Assembly: GCA_018798825.1 (NCBI GenBank)
Contig: CP076356.1
Location: 434,001-498,000 of the forward strand
DNA length: 64,000 bases
Direction of reading: 5' to 3'
From: Ochrobactrum sp. BTU1
GTDB lineage: Bacteria; Pseudomonadota; Alphaproteobacteria; Rhizobiales; Rhizobiaceae
Shown: positions 1 through 9,775 of the stretch, piece by piece
Layout: each line of letters starts with the position of its first letter
How positions within the stretch are numbered: position 1 is the stretch's first letter
Notes under the pieces: model-generated
What the model was told of the DNA's origin: nothing
Seen by the model: the letters and a program-made list of their open reading frames with translations, nothing else
The model's database searches: none
Made by a program: the position numbers and the translations under genes

Positions 1-166
1 TAGCCTCGAAGTCATGGACCGCGATTCGAAGCTTATGCGCGGCAAGAAGCCTTTCGTTTTCACCAACTGCAAGACGGGTGAAGGCGTTGACGATCTGATG
101 AGACTAATCCTTGATATGGCACTTTTCGATGTAGAGCTAGTACAAGACAAGGAAGCGGTCGGATAA
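1..166 (+). CDS. ureG: Urease accessory GTPase UreG, 3' end (partial)
   Basis: The open frame enters from the left edge and stops at 164-166. It encodes about 54 C-terminal residues containing [16 protein letters not shown], the conserved C-terminal block of UreG, a SIMIBI-class GTPase. UreG works with UreD/UreF/UreH to load nickel into the urease active site in the cytoplasm. The stop lies 4 bases before the ureD ATG, so the two genes are co-transcribed. The Walker A and the metal-binding CPH motif would lie outside the window. Identification rests on the C-terminal motif plus the following ureD. Confidence 0.9.
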   Translation, partial: SLEVMDRDSKLMRGKKPFVFTNCKTGEGVDDLMRLILDMALFDVELVQDKEAVG

Positions 167-170
167 GCTC

Positions 171-1106
171 ATGAGCCTGCACGAGCGATTAAAACGTATC
201 GATACAGCACGAGAACTGAGTGGGTATCACACACAACCCGCGCAGATGCGTGCTGCAGGGCCGGGTAAGATTGGCGAGTTGCGCCTAGGGTTTTCCATAC
301 GCCACGGCCGCTCGGTGCTCCATGATCTTTACCGGGTTGCACCACTTTTGGTGCAGCAGGCGCTCTACTGGGATGAAGCAATGCCAGAATTGCCGATATG
401 CTCGATCATTTCGATCGGCGGCGGCATTTTGCAAGGCGACCGCTATAAGATCGATATTTCAGTGGGCGAGGGCGCCTGCGCGCAGGTTACGTCACAAGGT
501 GCAAATCGTGTTCATCAGATGGACGCCAACTACGCCTCCCAATATCAAACCTTAACATTGGAAGCAGATAGCTATCTGGAATATCTGCCTGACTTCACTA
601 TTCCCTATCGTAACTCCCGTTTCATCAACCATACAGACATTGTTATCGATGAGCGCGCAACGTTGCTCTATGGCGAGATGATGATGACGGGACGTAAGCA
701 TCACGACGAGAGCGAACGCTTCGGCTTCGATCTTCTATCTATGCAGATCACGGCCAAACGCCCGGACGGAAAGAGACTTTTTGCAGACAAGGTGCTGATC
801 GAGAAAGGCAATCCGACTATTGATTTCTCAGCCGTCATGCGAGGCTTTGATGCGTTCGCGAATATCATCTGTTTAACACCGCCTGATGTAGCCGAGCGTA
901 TCAAAGGCCGTGTGCAGGTCAATTTTGGCACCGACGCACCGCGCGCAGTATCTGGCGTATCGCAATTGCCTAACAATGCGGGGCTTATTTTACGCGCTGT
1001 AGGCATTGAGAGTTACGATGTTCGTGCCGAGGTTCGGCGCTTCTGGCAGATCGTAAGAGAAGAGGTGCGGGGGCGTAGTCTGCCAGAAGAATTTCTATGG
1101 CGCTGA
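171..1106 (+). CDS. ureD: Urease accessory protein UreD
   Basis: 311 residues, full family length. UreD (UreH) is the scaffold that binds apo-urease and, with UreF and UreG, forms the nickel-insertion complex. Recognisable blocks are GGGILQGDRYKIDISVGEGA (about residues 84-103), the TSQGANRVH block following it, and IPYRNSRF in the middle, all typical of UreD beta-helix proteins. It starts 4 bases after ureG and is followed by a urea channel gene, as in the second urease cluster of Brucella (ureABCEFGDT). Cytoplasmic. The start at 171 is the first ATG after ureG. Confidence 0.92.
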   Translation: MSLHERLKRIDTARELSGYHTQPAQMRAAGPGKIGELRLGFSIRHGRSVLHDLYRVAPLLVQQALYWDEAMPELPICSIISIGGGILQGDRYKIDISVGEGACAQVTSQGANRVHQMDANYASQYQTLTLEADSYLEYLPDFTIPYRNSRFINHTDIVIDERATLLYGEMMMTGRKHHDESERFGFDLLSMQITAKRPDGKRLFADKVLIEKGNPTIDFSAVMRGFDAFANIICLTPPDVAERIKGRVQVNFGTDAPRAVSGVSQLPNNAGLILRAVGIESYDVRAEVRRFWQIVREEVRGRSLPEEFLWR

Positions 1107-1124
1107 TCGAGAGGGGATGTTCGA

Positions 1125-2105
1125 ATGGCTGAAAAGAAGAATAATTTTCCACTGGCGTGTCTGCGAGGATCCGGACAAGTCTTTTTCATGGAGAATGCCT
1201 TTACGGGATTATTGTTTCTCATCGCAATCGCCTACGCATCCTACGCAACAGGTGTTTGGGCCACCACAATAGGCGCAGTTATCGGCCTGCTTGTCGCGAC
1301 ACTAACAGCGCAGGGGCTCGATTGTGACAGGCCTTCCGTTAATGCCGGACTGTTCGGCTTCAACGGGATTCTAGTTGGCGTCGCTTTGCCAACTTTTATT
1401 GCCGCGTCACCGCAGCTCTGGTTCTATATTATTGTGGGGTCAGCGGTTAGCTCAGTCATTACCTCCGCCTTCAGTGCAACCCTTACCAAAAGCTGGGGCA
1501 TTCCGGGTTCGACAGGTCCTTTTGTCCTCACGGGCTGGCTGATGGTCGCGGGAGCCTATTCTTTTGGGTCACTCGCCGTAACCGGCGAGAGTGCGAAGCT
1601 GGTATCGGACTATGTGCAAGGTGCGACGACCATCCCCGCCAATATTGAGCTCGTTCAGATTTTCTTCCGCAATATTGGGCAGGTTTTCCTGCTGGGGAAT
1701 GAGGTTAGTGGCGCGATCATTCTTATCGGCATCTTTATTGCCTCACGTCCTGCAGGCATCGCTGCCGCTCTGGGATCAGTGATCGCCATGAGCACAGCAA
1801 TTTTCATGCGGGCCGAACCATCCGTTGTCATTCAGGGGCTATACGGTTTCAGCCCAGTTTTGACGGCTATCGCAGTAGGGGTGGTTTTCCTCAAAACTGA
1901 CCGCAAAGTCATCGCATACGCCGTACTTGCGATCATTACGACAGTGTTTATTCAGGGTGCTTACGATGTGATCATGTCCCCAATGGGTATCCCGTCGTTT
2001 ACAGCGCCATATGTACTAACAATGTATTTGTTTGTTGCGCCAAAGAAGCTCTTCGCGCCCCATCCACACCGCCCTGTCCAGCAACATATACTGACAGATA
2101 AGTAA
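1125..2105 (+). CDS. ureT: Urea transporter (UT/Yut family)
   Basis: 326 residues, almost entirely hydrophobic with about ten membrane segments. It has the internal duplication expected of UT-family urea channels: the GLFGFNGILVGVALP block near residue 80 is echoed by LYGFSPVLTAIAVG near residue 242. These are the two half-sites lining the urea pore. It would supply urea to the cytoplasmic urease encoded upstream. It starts 18 bases after ureD and probably belongs to the same operon. An alternative start at 1188 would drop a 21-residue hydrophilic N-terminus that is unusual for the family. The symbol ureT follows Brucella usage. Confidence 0.87.
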   Translation: MAEKKNNFPLACLRGSGQVFFMENAFTGLLFLIAIAYASYATGVWATTIGAVIGLLVATLTAQGLDCDRPSVNAGLFGFNGILVGVALPTFIAASPQLWFYIIVGSAVSSVITSAFSATLTKSWGIPGSTGPFVLTGWLMVAGAYSFGSLAVTGESAKLVSDYVQGATTIPANIELVQIFFRNIGQVFLLGNEVSGAIILIGIFIASRPAGIAAALGSVIAMSTAIFMRAEPSVVIQGLYGFSPVLTAIAVGVVFLKTDRKVIAYAVLAIITTVFIQGAYDVIMSPMGIPSFTAPYVLTMYLFVAPKKLFAPHPHRPVQQHILTDK

Positions 2106-2161
2106 GGTATCTGGATTATAACCGAGCAAGAATCTGAACTTCAGTTCTGAAGGAGTGCAAT

Positions 2162-3403
2162 ATGAACTCTATCAATGCGGGTGATACAGCCTTTATTCTA
2201 ATCTGCACTGCACTCGTCTGTATGATGACACCCGCCCTCGCTTTGTTTTACGGTGGGCTAGTCAGACAGCGCGATGTACTGTCGATCATGATACAGAACT
2301 TCGTATGTATGGGCGTGGTTGGCTTGATCTGGGTATTTGGCGGCTTCAGCCTTGTATTCGGTCCAACGATAGGCGGCGTCATTGGCGATTTCACCACCTA
2401 TTTTGGCATGTACCATGTAGGTATCGATCCGAATCCGGAGATTGCTCCAAACGTGCCTTTCATGATGGTTTTTGCATATCAGATGATGTTCGCGATCATT
2501 ACGCCGGCGCTGATGACCGGTGCATTTGTCGGGCGCTTCAAATTCGGCGCTTATCTTTTCTTCATCACCTTGTGGACGATCCTCGTTTACCTTCCAGCCG
2601 CCCATTGGATTTGGGGGGGTGGCTTTCTTGCAAAACTGGGCGTCGTAGACTTTGCGGGCGGTATCGTCATTCACGTATCCGCAGGTTTCTCGGCTCTGGC
2701 CGCTGCAAAATATCTCGGTAAACGTAAATTTGCAGCGGGTGAGGCAGAATCCCAGCCTGCAAGTCTGCCACTGGTTGCCATCGGCGCTGGTCTTTTGTGG
2801 TTCGGCTGGTTCGGTTTTAACGCAGGCGGCGCTTACGCTGCAGATGCACTGGCTGCCTATGCGTTCACAAACACCATGCTCTCTGGCTCTGTTGCCATGC
2901 TGGTGTGGATGATTTGGGAGTGGAAGGAGTCCGGTCGGCCGTCCTTCTCCGGCGTTCTTGTGGGGGCAGTAACAGGTCTTGCAACTATCACTCCCGCCGC
3001 AGGTTATGTTGAACCTATCACCGCGCTGCTCATAGGTGCGATTGGCGCTTCGGCCTGCTTTAATGCGAAGTACGTCCAGAAGTGGCTGAAGATTGATGAT
3101 ACACTGGAGGTCTGGCGTGCACACGGCGTTGGTGGCATGACCGGCGCTATCCTGATTGGTATTACAGCCAGCTCCAGCATCAATGCGGTTTCGGCAAGCG
3201 CCTATCAACTCGGCGTTCAGGTGCTCGCCGTTGTGATCGTGGCCGCTTACGCGTGGATCATCACCAACATCCTTCTCAAAATCTTGGATGCTACCGGTCA
3301 TTTGCGCGTTTCCGACGACATTCAGCGTGAAGGTCTAGATGACCAGCTTTATGGTGAGAATGCTTTTAATCTTTGGGGTATGAAAAAGCATATGGATAAG
3401 TAA
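2162..3403 (+). CDS. amt: Ammonium channel Amt family
   Basis: 413 residues with about eleven membrane helices. The two pore histidines of Amt/Mep channels are visible in HVSAGFSALAAAKYLG (about residue 170) and HGVGGMTGAILIG (about residue 320). The N-terminal ALFYGGLVR block is also diagnostic. A strong ribosome site (AAGGAGTGCAAT) precedes the ATG. Lying directly behind ureD and the urea channel, it probably moves ammonium/ammonia made by urease or scavenged outside; direction cannot be read from sequence. No glnK/PII gene is adjacent, unlike the common glnK-amtB pair. A hairpin follows the stop codon. Confidence 0.93.
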   Translation: MNSINAGDTAFILICTALVCMMTPALALFYGGLVRQRDVLSIMIQNFVCMGVVGLIWVFGGFSLVFGPTIGGVIGDFTTYFGMYHVGIDPNPEIAPNVPFMMVFAYQMMFAIITPALMTGAFVGRFKFGAYLFFITLWTILVYLPAAHWIWGGGFLAKLGVVDFAGGIVIHVSAGFSALAAAKYLGKRKFAAGEAESQPASLPLVAIGAGLLWFGWFGFNAGGAYAADALAAYAFTNTMLSGSVAMLVWMIWEWKESGRPSFSGVLVGAVTGLATITPAAGYVEPITALLIGAIGASACFNAKYVQKWLKIDDTLEVWRAHGVGGMTGAILIGITASSSINAVSASAYQLGVQVLAVVIVAAYAWIITNILLKILDATGHLRVSDDIQREGLDDQLYGENAFNLWGMKKHMDK

Positions 3404-3434
3404 AAAGTTATAAATCTCCCATACAATATGATTA

Positions 3435-3464
3435 TATAGCCAGAGTAATTATGCTCTGGCTATA
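3435..3464 (+). terminator. Hairpin between amt and the nickel-type importer
   Basis: An 11-bp perfect stem, TATAGCCAGAG (3435-3445) with CTCTGGCTATA (3454-3464), encloses an 8-base loop. It lies 31 bases after the amt stop and before the binding-protein gene at 3587. Only a weak T-containing tail follows, so it could terminate, attenuate or stabilise an mRNA 3' end. Confidence 0.6.
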
Positions 3465-3586
3465 TAACTTGCTAGGCGGAAAGTCGAAATACAATAATAA
3501 TTCCGAGCTTGCGTATATCTTTGTTGCATCGCGAATTCTCCACAAGTAAGATGATTATAGGAAAAGATCATACTTCGGAGGGCGGG

Positions 3587-5134
3587 ATGAAGTGGGCATG
3601 CGTTTTCCTCGGGGCGGTTGTGGGTCTGAGTGGGATTACATCAGTCGTTGCAGCACCAAAAAATACATTGGTTCTTGCAATTGGCGGTGAGCCAGAGAAC
3701 GGTTTCGATCCAATGGCTGGTTGGGGCGGTTACGGTAACCCGCTTTTTCAATCAACGCTTTTACGCAGGGACGTTAATCTCGATACCCAGCCTGATCTTG
3801 CAACACAATGGAAGCTTTCGGACGACCATAAGATTTGGACCATCCAAATACGCGATGATGTTCGCTTCTCCAATGGTTCGCCGGTAACGGCGGATGATGT
3901 CGCTTTCACTTTCAATACTGCTAAAACCTCAGCCAATGCGATTGACATGAGTGTCATGGAAAAGGCCGAGGCGCTTGATAAAAACACTGTTCGTATTTCG
4001 CTCGCTAAGCCCTGGATTACTTTTGTAGAGGCTTTCTATACTCTCGGTATAGTTCCTGCTAATGCTTATGGCCCGGAATATGGTCGTCGACCTATCGGCT
4101 CCGGCCCATACAAGTTTGTTGCATGGAACGAAGGTGAACAGCTGATCGTTGAGCGAAATGACGCCTATTACGGCGAAAAGTCGCCATTCCAGAAAGTCAC
4201 ATTCCTGTTTACAGGCGCCGATGCTGGCCTGGCGGCGGCGAGTGCTGGTTCGGTTGATATGGTAGCGGTACCTTCCCAGCTTGCAGATGCCGTTCCAAAT
4301 GGCTTCAAGGCCGTGTCGGTTCAAACTGTCGATAATCGTGGCATCAGTTTGCCTCTTATAAAACCGAAAGTGATTGACGGTCGTAAAATCGGCAATGATG
4401 TCACGTCTGATTTGGCAATTCGGAAAGCCATTAATCAAGGTCTAGATCGCGAGCTTATCGTTGATGTGGCGTTGCATGGCCATGGAACGCCGGCTTTCGG
4501 CCCGGCCGACGGGCTTCCATGGTCGGGAAAATCGGATCAGATCGAGTTTAAACTTGATGGCGCGAAGGCTATACTTGATGAAGCTGGATGGGTTGTTAGC
4601 AGTGATGGTACGCGTGTCAAGGACGGTATACGGGCTGCTTTCCCTATCAACTATCCTGCAAGCGATGCGACACGGCAAGCATTGGCTGAAACTGCAGCCG
4701 AATTGCTTCGCCCACTCGGTATTGACGCAACACCGCGCGGCGCAAGCTGGGACGCCATCGGGCGTGTGATGAATTCCGAGCCAGTAATGTTTGGCTTCGG
4801 CAGCCATTCACCATACCAGCTTTACAGTCTTTTTGCTGAAAAACTCGCTGGCGTTGAATATATGAACCCGAGCTTTTACGCTAATCCGGACGTCGAAATT
4901 CTGTTCGAAAAGGCACAAGGGGCAGAGAGTCTGGAGGCATCATTGCCGTACTGGTCTAAAGCAGCGGATCACTACGGCTTAAAGGGAGATAATGCATGGG
5001 CATGGCTCGTCAATTTTGACCACGTCTATCTCGTAAATAAGTGTCTCGATCTCGGCCAAACCCAGATTGAGCCGCATGGTCACGGCTGGCCGATTACCGC
5101 AACAATCGCCAATTGGCGGTGGATCTGCGAGTGA
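3587..5134 (+). CDS. nikA: Nickel-type ABC transporter periplasmic binding protein
   Basis: 515 residues from the ATG at 3587, chosen because GGAGGGCGGG lies immediately upstream and a signal peptide (MKWACVFLGAVVGLSG, cleavage after VVAA) begins there; an in-frame ATG upstream would add an odd N-terminus. It is a family-5 (peptide/nickel) solute-binding protein with SGPYKFVAWNEGEQL and RKAINQGLDRELI blocks. The C-terminus ends HGHGWPITATIANWRW, like NikA/YntA/CntA proteins that bind Ni(II) with histidine or metallophore ligands. Linkage to urease genes supports nickel. Oligopeptide transport is the alternative. First gene of a five-gene overlapping operon. Confidence 0.82.
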   Translation: MKWACVFLGAVVGLSGITSVVAAPKNTLVLAIGGEPENGFDPMAGWGGYGNPLFQSTLLRRDVNLDTQPDLATQWKLSDDHKIWTIQIRDDVRFSNGSPVTADDVAFTFNTAKTSANAIDMSVMEKAEALDKNTVRISLAKPWITFVEAFYTLGIVPANAYGPEYGRRPIGSGPYKFVAWNEGEQLIVERNDAYYGEKSPFQKVTFLFTGADAGLAAASAGSVDMVAVPSQLADAVPNGFKAVSVQTVDNRGISLPLIKPKVIDGRKIGNDVTSDLAIRKAINQGLDRELIVDVALHGHGTPAFGPADGLPWSGKSDQIEFKLDGAKAILDEAGWVVSSDGTRVKDGIRAAFPINYPASDATRQALAETAAELLRPLGIDATPRGASWDAIGRVMNSEPVMFGFGSHSPYQLYSLFAEKLAGVEYMNPSFYANPDVEILFEKAQGAESLEASLPYWSKAADHYGLKGDNAWAWLVNFDHVYLVNKCLDLGQTQIEPHGHGWPITATIANWRWICE

Positions 5135-6114
5135 CGGTTCACATCCTGGCCCTGATCGCGCAGCGGCTGTTGCGTCTATGTGCGTTGATCGCCGTGGTAG
5201 CTCTCGCTCTGTTTGTCTTGTTGAAAGCGTCGCCATTTGATCCGGTTAATGCGTATCTTGGCCCTGCGATCGCGTATGTCGGACCAGAGCAAAAAATGCA
5301 GATCGCTGCTATCTGGGGATTTGACCGACCACTCCATGAGCAATTTCTGCACTGGAGCGGTAATATTCTCACCGGCGATCTTGGCTATAGCATTACCTAT
5401 AATACATCCGTCAGTGAGGCTTTGAGCAGCCGCATCTGGATATCGCTAACCCTGACCGGTTTGGCGTGGCTATTGTCCGGTGTACTTGGCTTTGGTCTCG
5501 GACTTATTTCAGCCGCTTGGGAAGGTCGATGGATCGACCGCATGATAAGGCTCTATTGCTATGTTCTTGCCGCCACTCCGACATTCTGGCTCGGCATGCT
5601 CATGCTTGCGCTATTTTCCGTACAGCTTGGGTGGACACCAATATGCTGTGCGGGGCCGATTGGGGTTCCTTCCGATCAGGTAACATTTGTTGAACGCATT
5701 CAACATCTGGTCCTGCCATTGTCTGCATTGACCCTCTTTGGTGTGGCCCAGATTGCTTTGCACTCGCGCGCCAAACTCATGGAAGTTTTGCAATCTGACT
5801 ACATTATTTTTGCCCGTGCTCAAGGTGCGACCCAAACGGATATTATCCTGCGACACGGTATTCGCAATGCTGCTTTGCCAGCCCTTACTGTTCTATTTGC
5901 GTCGATTGGCGAGATATTTGGTGGAGCCATTCTGGCAGAACAAGTTTTTTCTTGGCCAGGCCTTGGACGCGCCACTGTGGAGGCAGGTATCCGCGGCGAT
6001 GTCGCACTGCTTCTCGCCATTGCGATACTGACAACAGTGATAGTCTCGACGGGAAATATGATTGCCGATCTTTTATACCGTTTCGCTGATCCGCGCTTGA
6101 AAGAGGGATTATGA
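5131..6114 (+). CDS. nikB: Nickel-type ABC transporter permease (first)
   Basis: 327 residues. The likely start is the GTG at 5131, which overlaps the previous stop codon (GTGA); a TTG at 5113 is possible. Binding-protein-dependent permease of the DppB/NikB type: a long N-terminal periplasmic region after helix 1, a central helix block, then the coupling loop ARAQGATQTDIILRHGIRNA with the EAA-like glycine, contacting the ATPase. About six membrane helices. It pairs with the next gene, with which it overlaps by four bases (ATGA). Confidence 0.85.
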   Translation: MTVHILALIAQRLLRLCALIAVVALALFVLLKASPFDPVNAYLGPAIAYVGPEQKMQIAAIWGFDRPLHEQFLHWSGNILTGDLGYSITYNTSVSEALSSRIWISLTLTGLAWLLSGVLGFGLGLISAAWEGRWIDRMIRLYCYVLAATPTFWLGMLMLALFSVQLGWTPICCAGPIGVPSDQVTFVERIQHLVLPLSALTLFGVAQIALHSRAKLMEVLQSDYIIFARAQGATQTDIILRHGIRNAALPALTVLFASIGEIFGGAILAEQVFSWPGLGRATVEAGIRGDVALLLAIAILTTVIVSTGNMIADLLYRFADPRLKEGL

Positions 6115-6938
6115 GAAAAATCTCCTTCAATGGGCGAATACGGGCACTGTTAAGCACGCTTTTCGCCCTGACTATTATCACAACTCTCGCTTTGTCTGCC
6201 TGGCTCTACGGCGATGTAGGGATAAGGGCAGATTTCGCAGTAAGGAATATGCCCCCCTCCTTTTCCCAATGGTTTGGAACCGACCAGATGGGGCGTGATA
6301 TGTTCGCGCGGACCATGCACGGGCTGACACTGAGTCTAAGAGTCGGGATTCTAGCTGCAAGCCTTTCTGTTATCATTGCACTTGTTGTCGTGTTGCTCTC
6401 GGGTTTTGGTAAAGTGACAGATGCTCTCTGCGCATTTGTCATTGATGGAATGTTGTCGATGCCGCATCTAGTGTTACTTATTCTGATCAGTTTTGCTTTA
6501 GGCGGTGGCACTGGCGCTGTGATCATTGCAGTTGCGGTCTCTCACTGGCCACGTTTTGCTCGAATTTTGCGTGCTGAGCTTCTTCAGGTTCGGGCAGCGC
6601 GTTGGGTCGAAGCATCGCGGAGCTTTGGTAAGTCACACAGCTTTATTCTCCTCAACCACATCCTGCCGCACCTGTTACCGCAGATGCTGGTTGGATTTTT
6701 ACTGATGTTTCCACATGCCATATTGCACGAGGCTGGCCTGACATTCATCGGTTTCGGCCTGGAGCCTTCGAGGCCCGCCATTGGGATTATGTTGTCGGAT
6801 GCGATGAAAAACATCATGGGGGGACGCTGGTGGCTCGCGCTTTTCCCAGGATTGGCTTTGTTGATTATGGTGTTGTGCTTCGATGTGATTGCCACCGGTA
6901 TACGACGGCTCACTAATCCAAGAGAGGCTCAGATCTGA
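6111..6938 (+). CDS. nikC: Nickel-type ABC transporter permease (second)
   Basis: 275 residues, DppC/NikC-type permease. The TDQMGRDMFART motif after helix 1 is characteristic of this subfamily, and the coupling helix is seen as EASRSFGKSHSFILLNHILP. The ATG overlaps the previous stop and its own TGA overlaps the next ATG (TGATG). It forms the inner-membrane channel with the preceding permease. Family assignment is firm; nickel specificity is inferred from the urease neighbourhood and from the binding protein. Confidence 0.85.
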   Translation: MRKISFNGRIRALLSTLFALTIITTLALSAWLYGDVGIRADFAVRNMPPSFSQWFGTDQMGRDMFARTMHGLTLSLRVGILAASLSVIIALVVVLLSGFGKVTDALCAFVIDGMLSMPHLVLLILISFALGGGTGAVIIAVAVSHWPRFARILRAELLQVRAARWVEASRSFGKSHSFILLNHILPHLLPQMLVGFLLMFPHAILHEAGLTFIGFGLEPSRPAIGIMLSDAMKNIMGGRWWLALFPGLALLIMVLCFDVIATGIRRLTNPREAQI

Positions 6939-7714
6939 TGTTGGAATTAACAAAACTTTCCGTTTCGTTCAGCCGGTACACCGGGCTTTTCCGGCAAGAG
7001 CGCATCGCTCGCTTGTCGGATATAGACCTTAACGTTGCTCAAGGTGAGATTGTGGCACTGATCGGGCATTCAGGGGCCGGGAAAAGTATATTGGCGCATG
7101 CCATTCTTGGGCTTTTGCCACCCAATGCTATGGTTGAGGGCAGCGTGTATTTTCAGAGTTCATTGTTGACTGAACCGGTCCTTATGAAAAAACGCGGCCG
7201 TGAAATTGCTTTTCTTCCGCAACAAACTACTTACCTTGACCCAACAGCTGATACCGGGTCTCTTATAAGCTGGGCGGCGCGACGCGCCGGTAAAACGCCG
7301 CAGATTAAAGCTCGTCTAGAACAAGTAGGACTAAGTTCTGAAGTTGCTAGCTTATATCCCCATCAGCTTTCTGGGGGCATGGCGCGGCGCATTTTGATGG
7401 CACAAGCCACTGCGGGCGGACCTGCCCTGTTAATTGCAGACGAGCCAACCGCCGGTTTGGACCCGCTCAATTGTGATACGATCCTTCAACAATTGCGGAA
7501 GCAGGCTGATAATGGCGGTGCAGTGTTACTCATAACGCATGATCTTGTTTCGGTATTTCCCTATGCTGACCGGATAGCAATTCTCAACGAAGGTAAAATT
7601 TGCTGTGTGGCCCCAGTTTCAGCTTTTAGCGGTGCAGGTGAGAAGCTGAATTCCCGATATGCACAATCGATGTGGCGTGCATTGCCGCAGAACGGTTTTA
7701 ACGCATATGCTTGA
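6938..7714 (+). CDS. nikD: Nickel-type ABC transporter ATPase (first)
   Basis: 258 residues. Walker A GHSGAGKS (about residues 43-50), Q-loop FLPQQ, signature LSGGM, Walker B LLIADEPTAGLD and H-switch ITHDL are all present, so the protein should be a competent ABC ATPase. The signature ends in GGM rather than GGQ, which is common in NikD-type subunits. It is coupled to the upstream permease (TGATG) and to the next ATPase gene, whose ATG at 7707 lies inside this frame. Confidence 0.86.
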   Translation: MLELTKLSVSFSRYTGLFRQERIARLSDIDLNVAQGEIVALIGHSGAGKSILAHAILGLLPPNAMVEGSVYFQSSLLTEPVLMKKRGREIAFLPQQTTYLDPTADTGSLISWAARRAGKTPQIKARLEQVGLSSEVASLYPHQLSGGMARRILMAQATAGGPALLIADEPTAGLDPLNCDTILQQLRKQADNGGAVLLITHDLVSVFPYADRIAILNEGKICCVAPVSAFSGAGEKLNSRYAQSMWRALPQNGFNAYA

Positions 7715-8303
7715 AGCAAGAAATATTAGCGTATTGTTCGGGAAGGCAACTGTCTTTTCAAACCTTTCAATGAGTGTAAAGCCAGGCGAGATTTATTGTG
7801 TTTCGGGCCCGTCGGGATGCGGAAAAACCACTTTGGGGCGGATTTTGGCCGGATTGCGTCGACCTGATTCAGGTGAAGTTACGCTCGATAACCAACGATC
7901 TGATTTGCACCACTGGTGGCCCGTACAATATCTGCATCAGTCTCCACTCTCCGCTATGAATCCGCGATGGCGTATCGGAAAAGTGATTAGAGAGCCTGGA
8001 GCGGTTGACCCGGAATTAGAGCGTGCGTTGGGTGTTCAAAGAGATTGGGCTGAACGATATCCGCATGAGTTGTCTGGAGGGCAATTACAACGTGTTTCGA
8101 TACTGCGTGCCCTTGGTGCGAAGCCACGCTATTTGATCGCAGACGAGATTACTTCTGCCCTCGATCCGGTCGCTCAAGCTCAGATCTGGCATTTTTTGCT
8201 GGCCTTTGCCAACAAACTCCAAGTTGGCATATTGGCGATAAGCCACGATGAGGGGCTCCTCGCTACAATTGGAAATAAACAGCCCGGATTAAGGCTTGGT
8301 TGA
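7707..8303 (+). CDS. nikE: Nickel-type ABC transporter ATPase (second), short C-terminus
   Basis: 198 residues from the ATG at 7707, which overlaps the previous stop (ATGCTTGA). Walker A GPSGCGKTT, signature LSGGQ, Walker B LIADEITSALD and switch ISHDE are intact. NikE/DppF-type ATPases usually continue for another 50-70 residues after the switch; here the protein stops soon after it with an unrelated-looking tail (NKQPGLRLG). This may be natural shortening or a frameshift near 8270. The region beyond is degenerate, which fits loss of the 3' end. The core ATPase could still work. Confidence 0.8.
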   Translation: MLEARNISVLFGKATVFSNLSMSVKPGEIYCVSGPSGCGKTTLGRILAGLRRPDSGEVTLDNQRSDLHHWWPVQYLHQSPLSAMNPRWRIGKVIREPGAVDPELERALGVQRDWAERYPHELSGGQLQRVSILRALGAKPRYLIADEITSALDPVAQAQIWHFLLAFANKLQVGILAISHDEGLLATIGNKQPGLRLG

Positions 8304-9775
8304 TAAGCTCATAACGCTTGGCGGCGATGATAAGATCAACAGTTCCTTTTCAAATTAACGCGATGCAACTGGCACCCAATTCACCAGCCATGATCGCAGT
8401 GGTTAGAGTGATAGTCACCCTCGTTTGCAGGAAGCTTCATTTTGCTGAGTATACTGTTCTCCTGCGGGCACGCCTTATTGGAACTTATTCGAAGGCACGA
8501 GGCGTCATAAACGTTACCGGCTGACAGCCCTTGTTCCAGCGCCAACTTTGAACAAACCGAAATTCAACGGCTGCTGCACCCGAGGAGCAGGCCATGTCGT
8601 GCGGAGTAAAGTGGGACGAAGACGTGCTGTTCCATGTCGATCTGGTATTTATCCACTTCCCAAATGCACAGTATTTGGTTGGTCTATTTTGCTGCTTGGT
8701 CTCGAGGCCCTACCATGCTCAGCATAACTGTTGACTAATTGCCCCGACGCTACCCTCATACTCAATTTCATTTCACGATGAGGTATTTCGTCGAAATAGA
8801 TCAAATTGCCGCTGCCAATCGCATGAATGTGCTACCGACAGGACGAAGGTAATAGTGCAAAAATGAATCAACTTTAAGAAGAACAGTTTTTGATGATCAC
8901 TCCCGTAGCGACTGATTTATTCGCTATTGGCAGACGTGTTTATGTGAAGTGCAACTATTCTGAGTTGACTTGGTCGGCTTTCCATTCGCCAAGGTCTACA
9001 TTGTAGGCCACTAAAAGTCCGATGCATATAAAAGCAACGACTACGCTCAACGAAATATGCATTCTTTTCAATTTCATGTCCTGCTCTCAGCTCACTGTAC
9101 CCAGCGGTTTTCTTCCAGTATATACACAGCTAGTTCCTTACAATCAATCTGGCAGCGATATTTTGGAAAGGCCCGCTGATCCTTTGAGAAAGATGCATTG
9201 AAGATCAGTCCCAACGTGTTGCAACCGATGTTGACAGTAATACTTTTTTCATCCGGGAGCTACGCTCGGCGTCTGCTGTTATCAAGATTGTGAGAGATAT
9301 TTGACCGTTTCTTTCCTCTGGCGATATCATGGATATTGATACGACAGATGGTGTTAATATGAGCCCTCTGACTCTGTTCACAAACGCTTCAGTGTAATGC
9401 CAAGCTTTGAAGGACCGTAGCGATTTCAAACCGCATATAGCCGGCCAGTACGGCTCAACCTCCGAGACGAGCAGAATCGAACTGCACACCCCCAGGGATT
9501 TTCGCGCCGGATAATGCTGCCCACAATGATTGGATAAACTTTCCCTTTTGCCAACGTTCAGAAATCGGTCGTCTGTTTAATCCGACGATTTGAATTGTTA
9601 CATGCTTGTAGCGTTGATCATACAGTCGCTGTTGGCTCAAACGATCAAGTGCGGCGTAGTCCAGAGTCCCGGTTGCTGAAGACAATTTGCAGAACGGCCT
9701 TCATCCACACGCTCTCCCGCAATTGTATAAAATGTCTTCGAATGCGGCTTTCAAAAGGAAGGGTGCGCGGATGGT
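8304..9775. other. Gene-poor, apparently decayed region
   Basis: About 1.5 kb without a convincing gene. Short frames occur on both strands (for example 9205-9489 minus), but none has a good ribosome site, recognisable motif or uninterrupted length. A minus-strand frame around 9205-9489 ends in a segment with alternating hydrophobic residues resembling a small beta-alpha regulatory domain. I could not assign it. The stretch follows a shortened ATPase gene and probably consists of relics. Confidence 0.4.

Noticed and set aside
2258..3301. 347-codon minus-strand open frame opposite amt
   Set aside because: Exactly antisense to a strongly conserved Amt gene, with atypical composition (Cys/His/Arg-rich) and no ribosome site; an artefact of codon bias.
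8318..8524. 68-residue plus-strand frame after the nickel-type ATPase
   Set aside because: No ribosome site, no motif, and the region looks decayed.
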